A stretch of DNA of 64,000 bases from Symsagittifera roscoffensis (GCF_963678635.1 NC_087069.1:28744776-28808775), one strand, 5' to 3'; counted from the first letter of the stretch, positions 7,798 to 18,128 are shown. Notes: a model not told the origin generated them from the sequence alone. A program made the numbers and translations.

Positions 7798-10700
7798 TTA
7801 CTTTTTAAATTCTACTTTCTTTAATATTTTAGATTGGGGGATGAACATTTTGTAGTTTTTACGTGGTTGATTTCGGAGTCTTGTTGTTTTTCTATGTTCT
7901 GATTTGTCTATTTCTTCTTGGGGTATTATTTGTTCTGTCATTTTTCTATTTTTTCTTTGCTTTTGGGATTCTTTATGGTCTAGATTTTTTGTAGTGCTTT
8001 TGGTAGCGGTTGGTTTTGTGTTTTGATTTTCGGTGGGGTTATCATTTTGTTCTGTATTTTTCAGATGTGGTTCGTTTTGAACTATTTTTAATCCTGTGAA
8101 GGAATATAATTGGGTTAGTTCGCGGAGTGCGTATTCTTTTGGGTAGTAAGGTAATAGGTTGTTTCGGTGCTGAACGATTTCTTTTTTATTGGAGTCGGTA
8201 ATTTTATATGTGACATCAGTGGGTTTTGCAATTATTTGGTAGGGTCCTTTTCGGAGGGGTTGTAATTTTTTAGAAATTCCTTTTTGAGTATTAAAATTAG
8301 GTATTAAAACAAATGTTCCAATTTTTAAATCGGAAGCTGGTGTAAAACGTGAATTGATTTGTTCATTTATGTTTTGTCTTTGTAATAACTTTTTCGTTAT
8401 TTTTTGGTAAATTTCATTGTGTTTCTTATCTCTATTTAAAATCCATTCGGTGTGTGTACCGGAGGCTAGTTTAAGAATTTGTGGGTGATGAAAATGATCT
8501 TCATCGTGCGTATGTAATGGGAGGTTATAACAAATTGAGTCTTTATTTGGTTGACAATAACCTTGTGCGTTTTTATGGGAATTTGCTGTAAACATTATTG
8601 GTTTGCGTGGCTTTTGGTTAAAAACCATTTCGTATGGTGACATTCCTAAAGTTGTCGTAATTTGTGAATTATATGCTAAGGGAAATAATTTTACATCTGC
8701 TGACCATTCGGTATATTTTGTATCATTTCCGTTGATGATACATCTAAGATATTCTTGTAGTGAACGGTTCATACCTTCGACTAAGCCGTTTGTCCAAGGT
8801 GCATGAGATGTACGTGGTTTGTGTTTAATGTTGTATAAATGACATAGTGTTATTATTTCATTATTTATGAATTCTGTACCATTGTCTGTGACTAAAATTT
8901 CTGGTAGTCCGAATTTTGCTATCCAGTGTTCATAGAGTGTTGTGTAAGCGTAATAAGCGTTACAATGTGGTACTGGGTTAAGTGCTACATAATGTGTAAA
9001 TGCGTCAACAATTACCATAATGTAGGAGTTTCCTTCTGATGAGGGTGAAATTGGTCCTTTAGTATCAAATGAGATACGATGATTAAAGTACAAACTTTGT
9101 CCTTTAAAATCTTGTTTTTGTGCTATTTGTTTTTGATTTGGGTAAGGTTTATTTAGTTGACATACTATACAATCATTGCATAGTACTTTTATCCAAATTG
9201 GTGCATTTGGGAAGTAAAAATTTTGTATAAAATTTGAATATGTTTTTTCTGATCCAGAGTGTCCTTTAATATTTTGTGTATGTGAAATATTAAAAGCTAT
9301 AAGAATCATACTTATAGGGAGACATGGAACTGTAGATTCATTCAGGTTATACTCTAAAAGGTCTGTATTTTCGTTAATTGTTGTGTTGTTAAATTTGCGA
9401 AAGTATCGGAGGAGTGTTTTGTTTCCTAGAATGGTTGAATCTGCTTTGATAGGTTTAGTTTTATATTTGTGCCATGATTTCAGTTGTCGAATTATTGGGT
9501 CAAGATTCTGGTATTGTTTTAGTGTTGAAATTGTAATTGTTTCTGTTGAAGGGAGAAAAATGTTTTCAATTTCGAATTTAGATAAAGGTATTGTATCAAG
9601 TGGGTCGTGAAGGTCAAAAACTTGATTTATTGTGTATTTTGAATCATTTGTTTGTGGTCCTGATAAATTTATTTTATCAGTTAAATCTTCTTTTTCAATT
9701 AGTGGAAAATGGTCTTTCTTAGGTAGGTGTTGTTTTGTTCGTTTTTGTTGGGTGTTACTTTTTATCCATTGAGAATATGGAATTGGTTTAAAAGTTGATG
9801 TTCCAAGTAAATCAACTTCATAATGATTATTTTGACAATCTAAATAAAGTGGGAAATGTTGTAAATTATTTATTTGTGATTGTTCAATATCAGTTTTTAC
9901 TGCATATTTGCATTCCAATCGGGGTGATGTTTCGTTTTCTGCAAGGTAGAATTTTATATTTTTGGGTATTTCAACTGTTGTTTTTCGTGTAAGTAATTCA
10001 GGTGGTGTATTTCGACTTAAGGTGTCTGGTAATGCAAGATTTTTTCCTGCAGTCCAAACTATATGTAAGTTTGGAAATTTCATTAGAATTAGTTGAAATC
10101 TGTAAACTCGGTGGTTTGGGTTAGATTTCTGTGTGAAAAGAAAAATGATGGGTTTGTGGTCTGTGAATAAAACTGTTGGATGCTTTGATCCAAGTATCAG
10201 AAATTCATATTCTGTCAGTGTATATATTATGGCTGTACATTCTCTCATTAGAGTTGAGAGTCGTAGCTCTGCTTGAGTGAATAATCGAGAATTTGCTGAT
10301 ATGAGGTTCATTTTATTTGTACCATTGTGTGATTGTAATAGTGCTGCGCCGATGCCAAAGTTCGAAGCATCGCACATTGCATAAAATGGTTGATCAGGGT
10401 CTGGAATTGTGTTTGAAATTTGTTCAGTTAAAAGTTTCTTTATTTCTTCGAATCGTGCTTGATGTTCTGTATTCCATTCAAAATTATTTTGTTGTCTAAG
10501 GATGTTGTAAAATGGTCGTAGATATAATTGCATTTTATAAACATATTTACTTAAAAAGTTTAACATTCCAAGGAATTCTTGGATTTTCTTTTTATTTGTT
10601 GGTGGTTGAAGTTTTTGAATAGCATCAATGCGAGATTTCAATGGAGTGATTGTTTTTCTTTCTATATTATGTCCTAAGAATTTAACTCTTGTCAAAAAGA

Positions 10701-13700
10701 AGTGTGATTTATCGGGGGCGGCCTTCAGATTTTCGTTCTGAAGTATTTGGTGATATTGTTCTAAAACTTTGAACATTTCGTCTTTTGTTTGTGATTGCAT
10801 AAAAACATCGTCTAGGTAGGTGATTGCGTTTTTCTTGAGTATTAGTGGTCTAAAAATTTTGCTCATAAAAGCTGAAAATGCTGCTGGTCCTATGGATATT
10901 CCATAGAATAAGCGGTTGAATTCATATTGTTGGTTTCCGATAACAAATTGTGTTAAACGTCGTGATTGTTCATCTAGTGGCATTTGATTGTATGCACTAT
11001 TCATATCGGCGGTTGTGAAGTATTTGCCGTTTATTTTTGTTAAAATAACTTGTATTGGTTCGATGGGCCAATTGCATTTTGATTCATCTATGAGTGAATT
11101 AAGGTATCTAGCGTCGAGAACGATTTTTAATGATTCTCCTTTAGCTAGAATGATAACGGGGTTGATGAATGTGTTGCCTTTTGGTTGTTCTTCTTTATTA
11201 ACTGGTGATATAATGTTGTATTGTTCTAAAATATCGAGTAATCTGTTTACTTTATCATGTAAGTGAATTGGTACTTTACTTGCTCTCTGTTTTTTGAAAA
11301 CTGCGTCTGGTTTTAATGGGAGATGTAGTGATGAACTGATTTTGCCAACATCGAATTTTGATGTTGCATAGACTGATGAATATTTAATTAGCTGTTTGGC
11401 TAACTTTTCGAATTCGTCTTGTGTTATTTGTGAATGTTGGAAATTAAACATTGTTAAAAATTTCTGTTGGTCTGCTGTGTAGTTACTTATGTTGAATGTA
11501 GGTTTGAAATATGGAGTTTTTGTGAAATAATCCGTATTTCTGTTTTCGTTACTTATTATATTATTTATAGATAATTCTTCATTAAGAATTGTAGATTGGC
11601 AAATATCTAGTAATTGGAGTATATTATTTACGCGATAGGCTTTTTCGTTTATTGGTGATATTGTAGCGTTGGTTTCACAATATCCTAAAAGTCCTAAAGG
11701 TAATGTTACTTGGTAAGGTGTATTATTATAGACATGTAAGGAAATGATATCGGAATTCGAATTTTTCAAATATTTTATTGAAGAGATTGTGATTTTGAAA
11801 AATTTATGAATAGGTTTGAATTCAAAATCTGACATATAAAATTTTTGTTTGTTTTGTTCTTTATCATATTGGTGAACTTGTTTGATTGAAAAATTATAGA
11901 TGTTTCCTGATAGTGGTTTCAGGTGTTTTCTTTGTTGGTTAAATATCGGATAAAATTTTGAAAAGAATGGTGGTTGTTTATTTAATCTTTGAAAAAATGT
12001 TAAGGATGTTTCTTTTGTTTTTGTATATTTATCTTTGATTAATATTTTACTGTTTAGGATGTTAATTGTTGGTATATACTTCGAAATAAATGGTATTCCA
12101 ATGATATTATGTTTAATATCAGTGATATGAAATATTTGTTTAAATGGCTTATTTAAAATTTTGCTTTGCTCCATTGTTCTGGTAGGGAGGAGAAATAATT
12201 GGATTTTTCCGTAGTTTATCAATGTTGATCCTTGTGCTGTTGCTAGCTTACTGGAGGTTTCAAGAGGTGTTAGCTTTGGATGTAAAGTTTTTATTTCATT
12301 CCATGTGGGAATGTTTATTATGTTTGATTCTGCTCCTGAATCAATTAAAAAATCTATTTCAAGGTCTGGTGGTTGAAATTCTTTATTTCTTGGGCTTTCT
12401 AAGAGAAATGGTATTGTCCAAATTTTTTCTTTGGGTTGTTCTTTTTGTATATTTTGATAAATGTGGTTTGTATTCAAGCATTTTGTTTTGTTATTTTTAT
12501 TGGTTTGATTTGTAGTGTTTATCTCATTTGTTTCTTGCGTCGTTGGTGTGGAATTTACGGGTGTAGTGTAAAAATTTTGGAGAAATTCTGATTGATTTTC
12601 ATATATATGTGATGGAAAGGGTTGTTCATATATGACAGATTCATAGTCATTTTCGACTTTTATCATATTGATAGCAAGAGTGTTTTCAGTATCACTTTCT
12701 GAATCTGATGATGTACAGTTTACTTGATTGAGTTGTAACGTATTAGTTACTGTGTCATCAATACCTGGGGGGTCTGATGTTGTTTCTCGGTTAGATTGTA
12801 CTTGATTGATTTGTCTTTGATGTTTAGGTGTACTACTTCTGTGGCGATTATTAGAGTTATTATAGTGATTATTATTCCGGTGTGGTGATTGGGAATAATT
12901 TTTATAACGATTATTATAACTTGGGTGTCGATTTTGTGAATTATTTCGCGATCTGTTTTGGTAATTATTGTTTGGTCTGTTATAGTTCGATCTATTATAT
13001 GAGTTATTCCTTGATCGATTGTTCGGATAATTCTGGTTTCGGTTGTTTGAATAACTTCTATTTCGATTATAGGAGTAGTTTCTATTTCTATTGTATGATG
13101 AATTTCGTGATTGATTGTTTGGATGGTAATTATTTCTTGATTGGGAATTAGATCTAGAAACAAATCGTTGTGTATTTGAATTTGATCTGGAGTAGTTATT
13201 TCGACTATTTGGTCTATTGTAGTGATTTTGTGATGAATTATACGTGTTTCTTCGTTCTGGTGATCTTCCTCTATAACTTGAGTTATATGGGGATTGACTT
13301 CTTGTATAACTTGTATTGTTCGGGAGTGGTTTTCCTGAACTGTTGTTGCTGTGAACTGTTTTGTTCGGTAAATTTTGATCTTTTTTCATGTATTGATAGA
13401 ATGATTTATTTGGTTCTTTGTATTTTTGAGGTTTATTTTGACTATCTTGCTGTTTTTGTCTACATTCGGAAATACTATGTCCGTATCGTCGGCAATAATT
13501 ACACCATTTTTTGAAAGATGGTTTGCCTTTAAAGTTCGGGTTCTTTTCGTAAATATTGAGTATTTCAGTGATTTTTTCAACGAGGTCTGTTTCTGATTCC
13601 TGTATATTATTAATATTAGTGGAAGTCGTTTCAATTTTGTTAACGTATTGTAATTTCAGATTTTCCGTTTCTTCTAGTTTCATCGTGATTTCTGCTTGTT

Positions 13701-16026
13701 CTAGTTTGTCTACTAGTTTTCGAAAATCTAAATCGGGTTCTCGAATTGAAGAAGGATGAGATGCTCTCTTTTTTATTGCTATTTTCCTTAATTGTGGTGT
13801 TAAGGTCATCATTAAGATTTCTGTCATCTTTGTGTTTTTATAGTCATGTGTATTTAGTGAATATGCTTTTCGAACTAGTGTTTCGATTCGTACTGCTATT
13901 TGCTTGATGGTTTCGTTTGGTAATCTGCGAATTTCATTACATAAAACTCTTTGTTGTTGTTTGTTTCTTTCGGAGTCAAACATTTTTGAAAATTCTTGTG
14001 TAAATCTTTTCCAGTTTGATTTTATTTCTAGAGGTAGTACTGAAAACCATTTTTGGGCTGCGCCATCTAAGGTTGTTTGTATTAACGCTGTGCGTCGATG
14101 TATCCAGTTTTGGTGTAGTGGCGTATTAATTGGTTCAGGTCCAATGTTTAAAATCAAATTTGCTGTTACTGCATTTAGATAATCTTCTACAGAGTATTCA
14201 GGGTCTGTTCCTGTGAAAACCATTAAAGGTTTGTTTGATGTTATTGATGATCCACCCATAAGGTATGGATTCATTGTCATTTGTAATGATTCTGCTGCAT
14301 TTGGCATTTGAGAAAAATTTGAAAGTTGGTTTCTTGTTATTTCATGTTGTTGGAGATAATATGGGAGTGGTATTTCATTTTGCATTTGTGATGCTTGATA
14401 CGAGTGTGCAGTTATTGGATTTTGTTGTTGAATTGGTTGAAAAGATTGTGTATTAATTAGATTTTGTTGTTGAATTGGTTGTTGATGTTGTGCATCTATC
14501 GGTTGTGGAGAAAAATTCCTATGATTTGTACGTGTTTTCTGTATTCCTTGTCTACGATATTCTTGAGTATTTGGTGCAAATATATCTGGTTGTAAGAAAT
14601 CATCATCTGAGGATAAATAATCCATTTGATAAGATGTTTGTTTTTTATTTTTATTTTGTTGAAAAAATGGGTAATTTTCACTGCGATCCTGTGGAGGATT
14701 TGGTTGAAAATTTTTGGAATTATATTGGGCTGTTGGGTTATCCCAGTTTCGAGGTTTTGTATATTGGTTAAAATTCCTTTGTGGTTGATAATTTGTTTTT
14801 GATGGATGTGTATAATTATAATTATGGTCTGCAAAGTTGTTTCTAGTGAATGTTTTGCGTGTTTTTGATGGTATTGTCATGGGTCTGTATGTTTGGTAAT
14901 CCATATGTGAATATTTAGGGGCAACCGAAGGTTTAACGGTTGATTGTAAGGTTACCTGTGTTTGTGAAGGATTTGTATTTCTTGGTGTTGTTAAATTTGG
15001 GCGTATTGGTGAAATACTTTGTTGTGTAGTTGTTGTGTGTACAATTTCTTCATTTATGAAGTGTGATGGTGTCTGGATATCTTGTTGAGTAAGATTCCTA
15101 GTTCCATTGAGGTTTTCATTGTGTATAACTGTAGAGTTTAAACTATTATTTTGTGTATCGGGCAAAAATGTATTATAGTTTAATGGAGTTGCATCAATTG
15201 TTAATGGTATTACTCTTACATAATCTCTTATGTAAGATATTGTACCTATTGCTTGACTTGAGATTGATTGTGGAAAGCTTATAAATGCGGGATGAGACCA
15301 TTCGGGGTCCCAAACATAATCTGATTGTTCTGTGATAGCGGTATCATCGTTCGAATTTTGGGGTCTAAAATTTTTTCTTGCTTGTGCAATTAAATCAATA
15401 TTGTGTGTGAAATAATCTATTATGAACCATGCCAAAATTTTTTGTAGATCGTGTTTTGTATGTTGTGAAACGTCGTCTTTTGTGAAATTTTCTTTAATGA
15501 TGTTTAAATAACTAGAGAGTAGTATGATTTCATGTCGTACTCTTAAATGTTTAGATGTTTCTGTCAGTGAGACATTTGTTAATGGGATTTCGTTTTCTAA
15601 TATCGAAATATAACTATATATTATTGCGAAAACTTCATTAGTGAAAATGGAGTTTGCTCTTTGTGAGTTATGGTATTGGATGCTTTTTATATATTCTGAA
15701 AAAACTTTTGAAAATTCCAAATCAAGGTCGTCTGTTTGAATAGTATATGTTCTATTATTATGGTTTGGGGAAGTGAATTCTATAGAGTAGATTCCATACT
15801 GCTGTGTTATGTTGCATATATCTTTTAGATAGTGATCTATGATTTGTCTTTTGATTTTTACATCGGGGAACTCTGTTTTACATGGACTGATTCCGGGTTC
15901 AAATAAATTTACGAGTAAATTTTGACAAAATATGTGTTGTCCTCTATCAGTATCTGCGTCTACTATAAAAGGAAAGATTTCATCGTCATCTGGAGTTTCG
16001 TCACCTGGGGTGTGTGTTGAACTCAT
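7798..16026 (-). CDS. gag-pol: Gag-Pol polyprotein, 2742 aa, single frame
   Basis: One uninterrupted frame carries Gag and Pol. Residues 1 to about 590 are unrecognised and Gln/Asn-rich at the end. A retrotransposon Gag (capsid) region covers about 600-720. A CCHC zinc knuckle (CNYCRRYGHSISEC) is near 838, followed by an Arg/Ser/Asn-rich tract at about 925-1060. The aspartic protease motif DSGA is near 1227. RT covers about 1575-1800 with the catalytic YLDD near 1736. RNase H covers about 1880-2000, including DASNFGIGAALL and TDHKPI. The integrase has an HHCC zinc site at about 2246-2287, DDE residues near 2319, 2380 and 2416 with 35 residues between the last two, and a GPY/F-like module near 2592. 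No chromodomain is seen. There is no frameshift or stop between Gag and Pol. The start overlaps the 155-aa ORF by 26 nt. Confidence 0.95.
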   Translation of the reverse strand: MSSTHTPGDETPDDDEIFPFIVDADTDRGQHIFCQNLLVNLFEPGISPCKTEFPDVKIKRQIIDHYLKDICNITQQYGIYSIEFTSPNHNNRTYTIQTDDLDLEFSKVFSEYIKSIQYHNSQRANSIFTNEVFAIIYSYISILENEIPLTNVSLTETSKHLRVRHEIILLSSYLNIIKENFTKDDVSQHTKHDLQKILAWFIIDYFTHNIDLIAQARKNFRPQNSNDDTAITEQSDYVWDPEWSHPAFISFPQSISSQAIGTISYIRDYVRVIPLTIDATPLNYNTFLPDTQNNSLNSTVIHNENLNGTRNLTQQDIQTPSHFINEEIVHTTTTQQSISPIRPNLTTPRNTNPSQTQVTLQSTVKPSVAPKYSHMDYQTYRPMTIPSKTRKTFTRNNFADHNYNYTHPSKTNYQPQRNFNQYTKPRNWDNPTAQYNSKNFQPNPPQDRSENYPFFQQNKNKKQTSYQMDYLSSDDDFLQPDIFAPNTQEYRRQGIQKTRTNHRNFSPQPIDAQHQQPIQQQNLINTQSFQPIQQQNPITAHSYQASQMQNEIPLPYYLQQHEITRNQLSNFSQMPNAAESLQMTMNPYLMGGSSITSNKPLMVFTGTDPEYSVEDYLNAVTANLILNIGPEPINTPLHQNWIHRRTALIQTTLDGAAQKWFSVLPLEIKSNWKRFTQEFSKMFDSERNKQQQRVLCNEIRRLPNETIKQIAVRIETLVRKAYSLNTHDYKNTKMTEILMMTLTPQLRKIAIKKRASHPSSIREPDLDFRKLVDKLEQAEITMKLEETENLKLQYVNKIETTSTNINNIQESETDLVEKITEILNIYEKNPNFKGKPSFKKWCNYCRRYGHSISECRQKQQDSQNKPQKYKEPNKSFYQYMKKDQNLPNKTVHSNNSSGKPLPNNTSYTRSQSPYNSSYRGRSPERRNTYNSSQNHYNRPNSRNNYSRSNSNTQRFVSRSNSQSRNNYHPNNQSRNSSYNRNRNYSYNRNRSYSNNRNQNYPNNRSRNNSYNRSNYNRPNNNYQNRSRNNSQNRHPSYNNRYKNYSQSPHRNNNHYNNSNNRHRSSTPKHQRQINQVQSNRETTSDPPGIDDTVTNTLQLNQVNCTSSDSESDTENTLAINMIKVENDYESVIYEQPFPSHIYENQSEFLQNFYTTPVNSTPTTQETNEINTTNQTNKNNKTKCLNTNHIYQNIQKEQPKEKIWTIPFLLESPRNKEFQPPDLEIDFLIDSGAESNIINIPTWNEIKTLHPKLTPLETSSKLATAQGSTLINYGKIQLFLLPTRTMEQSKILNKPFKQIFHITDIKHNIIGIPFISKYIPTINILNSKILIKDKYTKTKETSLTFFQRLNKQPPFFSKFYPIFNQQRKHLKPLSGNIYNFSIKQVHQYDKEQNKQKFYMSDFEFKPIHKFFKITISSIKYLKNSNSDIISLHVYNNTPYQVTLPLGLLGYCETNATISPINEKAYRVNNILQLLDICQSTILNEELSINNIISNENRNTDYFTKTPYFKPTFNISNYTADQQKFLTMFNFQHSQITQDEFEKLAKQLIKYSSVYATSKFDVGKISSSLHLPLKPDAVFKKQRASKVPIHLHDKVNRLLDILEQYNIISPVNKEEQPKGNTFINPVIILAKGESLKIVLDARYLNSLIDESKCNWPIEPIQVILTKINGKYFTTADMNSAYNQMPLDEQSRRLTQFVIGNQQYEFNRLFYGISIGPAAFSAFMSKIFRPLILKKNAITYLDDVFMQSQTKDEMFKVLEQYHQILQNENLKAAPDKSHFFLTRVKFLGHNIERKTITPLKSRIDAIQKLQPPTNKKKIQEFLGMLNFLSKYVYKMQLYLRPFYNILRQQNNFEWNTEHQARFEEIKKLLTEQISNTIPDPDQPFYAMCDASNFGIGAALLQSHNGTNKMNLISANSRLFTQAELRLSTLMRECTAIIYTLTEYEFLILGSKHPTVLFTDHKPIIFLFTQKSNPNHRVYRFQLILMKFPNLHIVWTAGKNLALPDTLSRNTPPELLTRKTTVEIPKNIKFYLAENETSPRLECKYAVKTDIEQSQINNLQHFPLYLDCQNNHYEVDLLGTSTFKPIPYSQWIKSNTQQKRTKQHLPKKDHFPLIEKEDLTDKINLSGPQTNDSKYTINQVFDLHDPLDTIPLSKFEIENIFLPSTETITISTLKQYQNLDPIIRQLKSWHKYKTKPIKADSTILGNKTLLRYFRKFNNTTINENTDLLEYNLNESTVPCLPISMILIAFNISHTQNIKGHSGSEKTYSNFIQNFYFPNAPIWIKVLCNDCIVCQLNKPYPNQKQIAQKQDFKGQSLYFNHRISFDTKGPISPSSEGNSYIMVIVDAFTHYVALNPVPHCNAYYAYTTLYEHWIAKFGLPEILVTDNGTEFINNEIITLCHLYNIKHKPRTSHAPWTNGLVEGMNRSLQEYLRCIINGNDTKYTEWSADVKLFPLAYNSQITTTLGMSPYEMVFNQKPRKPIMFTANSHKNAQGYCQPNKDSICYNLPLHTHDEDHFHHPQILKLASGTHTEWILNRDKKHNEIYQKITKKLLQRQNINEQINSRFTPASDLKIGTFVLIPNFNTQKGISKKLQPLRKGPYQIIAKPTDVTYKITDSNKKEIVQHRNNLLPYYPKEYALRELTQLYSFTGLKIVQNEPHLKNTEQNDNPTENQNTKPTATKSTTKNLDHKESQKQRKNRKMTEQIIPQEEIDKSEHRKTTRLRNQPRKNYKMFIPQSKILKKVEFKK

Positions 16027-16468
16027 TTTTCCGTTCGATGACTGTTAATATGTAATTATTAATGTGTCGAATTGGTTGATTCCAATTGTATAAATGTACT
16101 GGTTTGTGTTTATACTGTTTTTTTATTCTTCTTTTTCCTCTTTGTGATGAATTTGAAGTTGTTTCTGAGTCAGAAAAATATAATTGATCGTGTTGTGGGT
16201 AATTTTTATCTATTGATTCTTTTAGTTTGTAAAGTTCGTCTAAACTGTTGGTTTCTGATTCTGAAAATGCGTTTCGATTTTTTGAAAATCTTTTTCGTGT
16301 TATTTGTCTTTGTTTAGTTATTATTTTCCTTTTTAGTGTTTGTCGTTTTGTTCGAATGTATCCAACTGTTTGTGTATGAGGTGTGATTACAAGGTCGTAT
16401 TTTTTGTTATCTATTTCACAATTGTGTAAAATGATTGTTTGTTTATTTCCTAGGTTTTTAAATGACAT
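16001..16468 (-). CDS. 155-aa basic ORF upstream of Gag-Pol
   Basis: I do not recognise this protein. It is rich in Lys and Arg, especially at about residues 38-62 and 108-122, with an acidic Ser/Glu patch between them (SESETNS, SDSETTS). This pattern suits a nucleic-acid-binding or nuclear accessory factor. It is the first sizeable frame of the transcript and its stop lies 26 nt inside the gag frame, so ribosomes would have to reinitiate, leak past it, or use a spliced mRNA to reach Gag-Pol. No second copy is present, because element 2 lacks this region. Confidence 0.5.
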   Translation of the reverse strand: MSFKNLGNKQTIILHNCEIDNKKYDLVITPHTQTVGYIRTKRQTLKRKIITKQRQITRKRFSKNRNAFSESETNSLDELYKLKESIDKNYPQHDQLYFSDSETTSNSSQRGKRRIKKQYKHKPVHLYNWNQPIRHINNYILTVIERKNEFNTHPR

Positions 16469-17707
16469 AAGGTTTAGAATGACGGATGCAAAGGTTGTTA
16501 AATGATTTCTATTTTCCTAAACTGTTAGTTCTTACGATTTTTTGGTTAGCTTAACCTGGGTCTATTTGTTCAGGGTTGGAGAGAAAAGTATATCGATTCC
16601 GAAGAATGATTTTTACTTTCTCGTGACTAGTATAAGCTAAGGTGTTAACTTACTTAATCTTACTTAGGGGTAGTGATTGTGTTCAAGGGTTGGAGAATAG
16701 TAAATCGATCCACAAGGTTCAGGTATAATTAGAACGCGAGTAGTTCGTTAGATACTATTTTAAACTTACTAAGTCTAAGATTTATCCTGGGTCTGATAAG
16801 AGGGGGGGTCAAGTGAAGGATGAATAACCGAAGTTCTTCACTGTTTATCCTAATTTGAATGATTAGTTTTGTGTAAAAATTTCTATTAGTCCTGGGTTTT
16901 TAGAGAGGGTTGGATAGTGAATCGACGTTTGAGGTCGTTAGACACTAATTAAGTGGGTGGGGGAGAACAAAGTTGTTCTGTTTGATCCAAGGATAAGCCT
17001 TGATGATCAAGTTTAAAATTTAATTAAGTAGAAAATGATTTAAGATCCAAGGATAAGCCTTGATGATCTGGTTTTAAAATTAAGTGAATTTAAGTTTTAA
17101 TAAATTTTTAAATGTATGTAAAGGAAAGATTTAGTGTTTTATGATGTTAGTGAGTTGATGATTGCTGTTATGTTTTAGGTGATGAAGCTGGAACAACAAG
17201 ATGATTTATGATTACTAACCATTTATTGTCATGCTACTAATTTTTATTTTTATTTTCCAATAAATATTTTTTCAAACATGTTTTGTATATTACTGCAGAG
17301 TTTTAGGAAACGATCTTAGATCTTTTTATCAATCGTTATTGTATAATATTAATTTTGTTTAGCGCCTGAAATGATTTTGAAGAGTAACTTCAAGGTTTTA
17401 TGTTTGCAAATGGAAATCTAAATTCATTGCAAGTAGTATTCGAAATATAAAAGTTTGTTCTGGCTTTTGCCGAACTATCATATAACTATACGGCAAGTTT
17501 CTACTTTGTCGTATGTCGTCTTTGGTTCGAGGTCTTCTTCCAATTCCGGGTAGTTCTATTATGGTTCGGAATATTGGCTCTGATCTATTGAGTCGGAGAG
17601 ACATTTCAATTAAATTATTGTCGTATAACATTTTTTAAATGTTTTTGTCTAATTTCTAATCTAAATTTGGTTAATTCTAATCTAGTAAGGTCTTGTTCGA
17701 GACTTAT
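16469..17707 (-). promoter_or_regulatory. Long leader of element 1 with hairpin and direct repeats
   Basis: This 1.24-kb segment lies between the primer binding site and the first long ORF. A 25-bp unit is repeated at 16984-17008 and 17044-17068. Each copy can fold through its GATC ends and its AAGG/CCTT arms. A second looser motif around GGGTTGGA followed by AATCGA recurs near 16575, 16698 and 16910. Such repeats are candidates for RNA packaging, export or internal-initiation signals. A 77-aa frame (17398-17631) is the only ORF and could be a uORF or a leader exon. Confidence 0.5.
17398..17631 (-). CDS. 77-aa leader ORF of element 1 (doubtful)
   Basis: The frame starts 77 nt after the primer binding site and has balanced composition with several charged residues (GRRPRTKDD). 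It could supply an AUG for spliced downstream messages, as the first coding exon does in some retroviruses, or it may be an upstream ORF. No homologue is available in the window, so a chance ORF is not excluded. Confidence 0.25.
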   Translation of the reverse strand: MLYDNNLIEMSLRLNRSEPIFRTIIELPGIGRRPRTKDDIRQSRNLPYSYMIVRQKPEQTFIFRILLAMNLDFHLQT

Positions 17708-17717
17708 GGTCGCACCA
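17708..17717 (-). promoter_or_regulatory. Primer binding site of element 1
   Basis: On the minus strand TGGTGCGACC starts two bases after the end of the 5' LTR. TGG pairs with the universal 3' CCA of tRNA, as expected for a minus-strand primer site. I could not assign the tRNA with confidence. Confidence 0.6.
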
Positions 17718-17719
17718 GA

Positions 17720-18128
17720 TGAGTTAGGACCGAAGTGTAACTCATAGAGTAATTTCGGATAGGGTACACCGTCTGCTCGTCACGCTATCTTATTTTCGGC
17801 CGGATAGATTCGTGCAACTTCTTAGTCTAATACCGATCCTAATCTTACTCTTATACTATCTAGTCTCAGGTTGTTTAAACTAGTCTCTGCTAGGCTCAAT
17901 AGATCTAGGGTATACTGGTTTATTGCGGCTGCTGAAGTGCTCGGGAGAGTCCAACTAATTTCTAAGTTAAATTCAAATCTCTCTGGTGCTGAATTACAAG
18001 TAACTTCAGCACTTACAAATAAGTGGGTTGTTAGTTAGATGGATCATGATTGGTTAATATTAAATACTTTACATTGGTAAAACATTTAATTTTATCCAAT
18101 CATAAAATGTAGTTTAGATCAGGTTCCA
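17720..18128 (-). repeat. 5' LTR of element 1
   Basis: The 409-bp segment is nearly identical to 20260-20669 and carries TG...CA ends on both strands. Outer bases diverge exactly at these points. Read on the minus strand it contains AATAAA (17919-17924), suitable as the polyadenylation signal. A hairpin with 8-bp arms, GTGCTGAA/TTCAGCAC, lies near 17985-18012 and persists in the second LTR with a longer stem. Confidence 0.9.

Larger units (their letters stand above)
1..18128 (-). mobile_element. Element 1: giant env-bearing Ty3/gypsy-like LTR retroelement (3' LTR off window)
   Basis: The 5' LTR is 17720-18128. Reading leftward come the primer binding site, leader, 155-aa ORF, Gag-Pol, two small hydrophobic ORFs, an AUG-less ORF, Env, a 599-aa ORF and a non-coding 3' region. 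Base 1 aligns with base 21029 of element 2, which lies about 360 bp inside that copy's LTR, so the 3' LTR should lie just left of the window. Implied length is about 18.9 kb, whereas Ty3/gypsy elements are commonly 5-10 kb. The domain order protease, RT, RNase H, integrase, the RT motif YLDD and the GPY/F-like module GPYQI place it in Ty3/gypsy rather than copia or BEL. All long frames are open, so it is probably young. The target-site duplication cannot be tested because the left end is missing. Confidence 0.9.

Noticed and set aside
12747-13163. 138-aa minus ORF and 89-aa plus ORF in the Asn/Arg/Ser-rich part of Gag
   Set aside because: Frame shadows of a low-complexity, repetitive coding tract inside the intact Gag-Pol frame.
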